Below are positions 62,070-64,000 of a stretch of 64,000 nucleotides of DNA, in pieces (positions within the stretch are counted from its first letter, which is position 1; each line of letters opens with the position of its first letter). Where the stretch lies: the NCBI GenBank assembly GCA_039931065.1, contig JBDTSP010000003.1, positions 248,001 to 312,000 of the forward strand, given 5' to 3'. The notes beneath the pieces are model-generated. The model made no database searches and had not been told where the DNA came from. It worked only from the letters and a program-made list of their open reading frames with translations. Position numbers and translations under genes: made by a program. This stretch comes from CADEED01 sp039931065. GTDB lineage: Bacteria > Pseudomonadota > Gammaproteobacteria > Steroidobacterales > Steroidobacteraceae.

Positions 62070-63341
62070 TTAGATCTTGTCGACGCCGCCCATGTAGCCG
62101 CGTAACGCTCCGGGAACGGTGATCGATCCATCGGCGTTCTGATAGTTCTCGAGAATCGCGACCAGCGCGCGGCCCACGGCCACGCCCGAACCATTCAACG
62201 TGTGCAACGGCTCGGGCTTGCCCGTCTCGGGGTTTCGCCAGCGCGCCTGCATGCGCCGCGCCTGGAAGCCCTCGCAGTTGCTGCAGGAGGAGATCTCACG
62301 ATATTTGTTCTGCGCCGGCAACCAGACTTCGAGATCGTAGGTCTTGGCGGCGGCGAAGCCGATATCGCCCGCGCATAACGCAAGCACGCGATACGGCAAC
62401 TCGAGCTTCTGCAGAACTTTTTCCGCGTGGCTGGTGAGTTCTTCGAGTGCGGCGTACGAATCCGCAGGCTTCACGATGTGCACCAGCTCCACCTTCTCGA
62501 ACTGGTGCTGGCGGATCAGGCCGCGGGTGTCCTTGCCGGCCGCACCCGCTTCCGAGCGGAAACACGGCGTGTGCGCAACCAGCTTCATTGGCAGCTTGTT
62601 GGCCTCGACGATGCTGTCACGTACCAGGTTGGTCGCCGGCACTTCGGCCGTCGGGATGAGATAGAACCCCTGCTCACCCTGGAGGCGGAACAAATCCGCG
62701 TCGAACTTCGGCAACTGGCCCGTGCCCTGCAGCGTCGAGGCGTTCACGAGATAGGGCACGTACAACTCGGTGTAGCCGTGTTCGCGCGTGTGCAGGTCGA
62801 GCATGAACTGCGCCAGCGCGCGATGCAGACGCGCGACGCCGCCACGCATCACCGAGAAACGCGCGCCGGAGATTTTCGCGGCAATTTCGAAATCCAGTCC
62901 GCCCAGCTTCTCGCCGAGCTCGACGTGATCCTTCGGCGTGAACTCGAACTTTCTCGGCTCGCCCCAACGGCGTACCTCCTTGTTAGCCGATTCGTCACGG
63001 CCATCGGGCACGGATTCATGCAGCGTGTTGGGCAGGCCCAGCTGCCACGCATCGAGCTGCGTCTGCACGCTTGCAATCGCGGCATCACTCGAGCCGAGCT
63101 GGCCGGTGAGTTCCTCCGCACGTCTCAACAACGCACTGGCGTCTTCGCCCTTTCCTTTGGCCATGCCGACGGCCTTGGCATTGGCATTCCGCTCCGCACG
63201 CACCCGATCGGATTCAATCTGCGCGGTCTTGCGCTGCTCGTCGAGGGCGTTGAACGCGGCGACGTCAAGCGTGAACCCGCGGCGTGCGAGGTTGGCGGCG
63301 ACGGCGCCGGGGTCTGAGCGAAGTTGTTTGGAGTCGAGCAC
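62070..63341 (-). CDS. serS: Seryl-tRNA synthetase
   Basis: 423 residues. The N-terminal coiled-coil arm (MLDSKQLRSDPGAVAANLAR, then helical to about 110) binds the long arm of tRNA-Ser. The class II core has motif 2 HTPCFRSEAGAAGKDTRGLI RQHQFEKVELV in one block, motif 3 (SGVAVGRALVAILENYQ) and EISSCSNCEGFQARRMQARW. It charges tRNA-Ser and tRNA-Sec with serine. It precedes crcB and rarA in the usual gammaproteobacterial order, read from right to left rarA-crcB-serS. The first gene downstream is the repeat element, 2 bases away. Confidence 0.97.
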   Translation of the reverse strand: MLDSKQLRSDPGAVAANLARRGFTLDVAAFNALDEQRKTAQIESDRVRAERNANAKAVGMAKGKGEDASALLRRAEELTGQLGSSDAAIASVQTQLDAWQLGLPNTLHESVPDGRDESANKEVRRWGEPRKFEFTPKDHVELGEKLGGLDFEIAAKISGARFSVMRGGVARLHRALAQFMLDLHTREHGYTELYVPYLVNASTLQGTGQLPKFDADLFRLQGEQGFYLIPTAEVPATNLVRDSIVEANKLPMKLVAHTPCFRSEAGAAGKDTRGLIRQHQFEKVELVHIVKPADSYAALEELTSHAEKVLQKLELPYRVLALCAGDIGFAAAKTYDLEVWLPAQNKYREISSCSNCEGFQARRMQARWRNPETGKPEPLHTLNGSGVAVGRALVAILENYQNADGSITVPGALRGYMGGVDKI

Positions 63342-63350
63342 GTAATCTCT

Positions 63351-63716
63351 CTACGAAATGAGCAAAGTTGCAATCTTGATACCGGCGACCGCCGCGAGCA
63401 CGCAGCCCACCACCGTGGCGGCGACATAAGCCGCCGAGAGCAGCGAAAAACCAAGCAGCGCGGTTTCGAGTGCGAACGCGGAATACGTCGTGAAGCCGCC
63501 AAGCACACCTACCATCCAGAAAAGGCGCGCATTTTCGGCCCCGGCACCCCGGGCCGAAACATACATATATAAGAGTCCGATCGCGAACGAGCCGAGCAGG
63601 TTGACGACAATAGTCGCCACCGGCCAGCCGCCGGCGGCCACCGGCCACAGCCGATATGCGCCGTAACGGGCCACACTTCCTGCCGCTCCTCCCAGCGCCA
63701 CGAACAACCAGTTCAT
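63351..63716 (-). CDS. crcB: Fluoride efflux channel CrcB/Fluc
   Basis: 121 residues with four helices. GGAAGSVARYGAYRLWPVAA, TIVVNLLGSFAIGLLYMYVS and GVLGGFTTYSAFALETALLG are the conserved Fluc motifs, including the Asn of the fluoride pore and the FTTYS Na+/Phe-box region. Dual-topology dimers export fluoride passively. The start overlaps rarA by 4 bases, and 9 bases separate its stop from serS. No fluoride riboswitch was seen, because it sits inside an operon. Confidence 0.95.
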   Translation of the reverse strand: MNWLFVALGGAAGSVARYGAYRLWPVAAGGWPVATIVVNLLGSFAIGLLYMYVSARGAGAENARLFWMVGVLGGFTTYSAFALETALLGFSLLSAAYVAATVVGCVLAAVAGIKIATLLIS

Positions 63717-64000
63717 GGGTCTTCTCCTTTGGGCGGGGCGGTTTCACCACGCAAACGCGCCAGCGCTTCACCGATCCTGATCTCGAGTCCGCGCGCCACC
63801 GGGCGATAGTACCGCCGGTCGGGCATTTCATCGGGTAGATAGCGTTCGCCCTTCACGAATGCGCCAGGCTCATCGTGTGCGTACCGGTATCCCTCGCCGA
63901 AGCCGAGCCCCTTCATCAACTTGGTCGGTGCATTGCGGAAGCGCAGCGGCACATCGAGCGTACCGAACTGCTCGACATCGGCCTTCGCCTCGCCGTACGC
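63713..64000 (-). CDS. rarA: Replication-associated recombination protein RarA/MgsA, C-terminal part (runs off the right edge)
   Basis: The visible 95 residues contain VPLRFRNAPTKLMKGLGFGE, the signature of the RarA C-terminal domain, then GYRYAHDEPG, RYLPDEMPDRRYYRPVARGL and a Pro/Lys-rich end. The ATPase core lies beyond the window. RarA is a AAA+ clamp-loader relative that works at stalled replication forks. The frame is open up to the last base and overlaps crcB by 4 bases. Confidence 0.93.
   Translation of the reverse strand, partial: AYGEAKADVEQFGTLDVPLRFRNAPTKLMKGLGFGEGYRYAHDEPGAFVKGERYLPDEMPDRRYYRPVARGLEIRIGEALARLRGETAPPKGEDP

Overview
The window reads as a chromosomal stretch of a GC-rich, Gram-negative bacterium, most likely a gammaproteobacterium. 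Evidence: outer-membrane barrels, TonB-like anchors, a Tat-type signal, an autotransporter, and the order rarA-crcB-serS at the right end, which I know from Pseudomonas-type gammaproteobacteria. I cannot fix the genus by eye. No phage, insertion sequence or CRISPR array was found.

Layout. 1-7281: a urea/short-chain amide uptake locus. A porin, the urea-binding protein UrtA and the start of permease UrtB run leftwards. Facing away is a hybrid histidine kinase whose sensor is a whole NCS1-type permease, followed by its LuxR-type response regulator. 7293-11356: a large PAS/GAF/GGDEF/EAL protein split by an 8-bp tandem duplication. 11827-14784: a TraB/GumN protein, an ArsC/LMW-phosphatase-like protein lacking its catalytic Cys, ureG and, divergently, a HupE/UreJ gene. 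14797-18326: a GH51 arabinofuranosidase, a decayed FCD regulator and a LigM-type aromatic O-demethylase. 19777-24619: a GntR (YtrA-type) ABC operon including an acyltransferase-3/ABC-ATPase fusion. 24872-28073: a Tat-exported Gfo/Idh/MocA protein and a CE7 + SGNH double esterase. 28155-36231: two TonB-anchor-like proteins of unknown function, a DeaD-type helicase, an AI-2E family transporter, a hemerythrin and a cardiolipin synthase. 36354-45650: a hypothetical protein, another hybrid kinase, a GFA enzyme, exonuclease III, an ArsR/AHSA1/GST operon, a VOC protein, an outer-membrane barrel, a chimeric FAD reading frame and a small membrane ORF. 45842-58756: one 4304-residue glycine-rich autotransporter. 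58906-64000: tRNA-Ser(UGA), a NarL-type regulator overlapping a hybrid kinase tail to tail, then serS, crcB and rarA.

How the genes may work together. The first 7 kb looks like a nitrogen-scavenging module: outer-membrane entry, periplasmic capture, ABC import, and a transporter-like kinase that could report substrate availability. ureG and ureJ suggest a urease elsewhere in the genome. The GH51, LigM and CE7-SGNH genes fit growth on plant cell-wall material (arabinoxylan, acetylated xylan, lignin methoxy groups). The GntR operon is probably an envelope-stress or antimicrobial-peptide type ABC system that has captured an acyltransferase. Decay or microevolution is visible at four places: the EAL frameshift, the FCD regulator, a 33-codon SDR remnant and the FAD oxidoreductase. 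A paired inverted-repeat element of about 115 bp occurs twice, each time touching or just following a stop codon.
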